From: JBCCFK01 sp965262315
GTDB lineage: Bacteria; Actinomycetota; Acidimicrobiia; Acidimicrobiales; UBA8592
DNA: 12,672 bases
Direction: 5' to 3'
Assembly (NCBI GenBank): GCA_965262315.1
Contig: CBDHFJ010000005.1
Location: 1-12,672 of the forward strand
The translations under genes were made by a program, and so were the position numbers. Positions 12,214 through 12,672 of the stretch are shown here, one piece after another (positions within the stretch are counted from its first letter, which is position 1; every line of letters starts with the position of its first letter). The notes below the pieces were generated by a model. The model had not been told where the DNA came from. It was given only the letters and a program-made list of their open reading frames with translations, and searched no databases.

Positions 12214-12672
12214 TTGAGTGATGACCTGAGCAAGTCGAAGCTCGCCTCCAAGGACAGGACGAGCTGACCCAGATCGCGCAGGCGATGGGCCGGCAAGCCG
12301 CCGTCCCGGGCGCGCAAGGCCGACCTGATCGACATGATCATGGAACTGGCCCAGGGTGGCCCCAGCCAGCCCCGCCCCGACGACGCCCGGCCTACTCGGC
12401 CGACCCGATGGCCGACGTCCGTGCCGCCGAGGGCAAGGCCACCGCAACGCCCCAGCGCCGCCGAGGCAACGGCAACGGAGGCAACGGCAACGGCAACGGA
12501 GGCAGCGGCAAGGCCGGCAACGAAGGCAGCGCCACCGGCGGGAGCGGCAAGGCCGGCAACGGCGGGAACGGCAGGGCGGCGCAACGCCCGCCACGGGGGC
12601 CGACAAGGACTCGGACAAGGACGACGCCGAGGGCAGCGCCCCCGACGCCGACACCAGCGCCGCGGACGAGGC
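12214..12672 (+). pseudogene. rho: Transcription termination factor Rho, N-terminal part, with four single-base indels, cut by window edge
   Basis: Rho is the hexameric RNA helicase that ends transcription. TTG 12214 follows GAGGA at a good distance. The first segment, LSDDLSKSKLASKD, loses one base near 12256 (CAAGG read as CAGG). From 12258 DELTQIAQAMG continues the Rho_N (SAP-like) domain. One extra C near 12290 leads to GKPPSRARKADLIDMIMELA. A base is missing near 12391 before YSADPMADVRAAEGKA, and another near 12573 before GGATPATGADKDSDKDD. GC-rich third positions pick the same frames. After Rho_N comes an Arg/Gly/Asn-rich insertion of about 45 residues, then an acidic stretch; such disordered insertions before the RNA-binding fold are typical of actinobacterial Rho. 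The catalytic core lies beyond the window. Sequence errors are the likeliest cause of the breaks. Confidence 0.8.
12465..12561 (+). repeat. GGCAAC hexamer tract and 19-bp duplicate in the rho insertion
   Basis: From 12465 to about 12503 the DNA is built of GGCAAC units with GGA interruptions, encoding Gly-Asn repeats. AGCGGCAAGGCCGGCAACG then occurs at 12504-12522 and exactly again at 12543-12561, encoding SGKAGN twice. The tract is in-frame coding sequence, prone to slippage. Confidence 0.8.

Noticed and set aside
12393..12672. Alternative Rho frame ending in Arg/Gly/Gln repeats
   Set aside because: It resembles Arg-rich Rho insertions, but third positions are poor in G/C. The other frames give nearly all G/C third positions and better continuity.

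Overview
The window is GC-rich DNA with strongly GC-biased third codon positions. It carries a gene order typical of Actinomycetota: argS, lysA, hom, thrC, then rho. From memory, Mycobacterium tuberculosis has argS-lysA-thrA(hom)-thrC-thrB-rho. Several starts sit 6-7 nt after a TANNNT hexamer with no ribosome binding site, a leaderless pattern common in this phylum. An acidimicrobial or related environmental actinobacterium is plausible, but the sequence alone does not settle the genus.

Layout. (1) Positions 1-974 are a decayed accessory stretch. It holds the tail of an unidentified gene, a frameshifted piece of a Hint (intein-like) domain, and one end plus an internally deleted transposase of an ISL3-family insertion sequence. 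It lies next to the 3' end of a tRNA-Arg(CCG) gene (975-1046, minus). (2) Positions 1133-3007 hold a TauD/TfdA-family 2-oxoglutarate dioxygenase divergent from a LysR-type regulator. (3) Positions 3011-4836 (minus) hold dus (tRNA-dihydrouridine synthase) and maf (nucleotide pyrophosphatase), overlapping by 4 bp. (4) Positions 4867-5136, between divergent dus and argS, hold a tandem array of a 74-bp unit. Each unit contains a large inverted repeat. Three units are identical and a fourth is diverged. (5) Positions 5214-10920 run argS-lysA, then hom-thrC. (6) Positions 11024-11992 hold a divergent arsI/arsR pair with two near-identical palindromes, each over one -35 region. (7) Positions 12029-12672 hold a promoter, a leader and the first part of rho.

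The metabolic block covers arginyl-tRNA charging, the last step of lysine synthesis (lysA), and homoserine and threonine formation (hom, thrC). Homoserine kinase (thrB), expected between thrC and rho, is absent; the arsenic pair is there instead. ArsI should cleave trivalent organoarsenicals to As(III), which ArsR, with its cysteine pairs, would sense.

thrC carries four apparent +1 frameshifts and the visible part of rho carries four more single-base indels. All other full-length genes are intact. Because rho and thrC are normally needed, these may well be sequence errors rather than decay, and raw reads are needed to decide. The strongest candidate for something undescribed is the 74-bp hairpin array.
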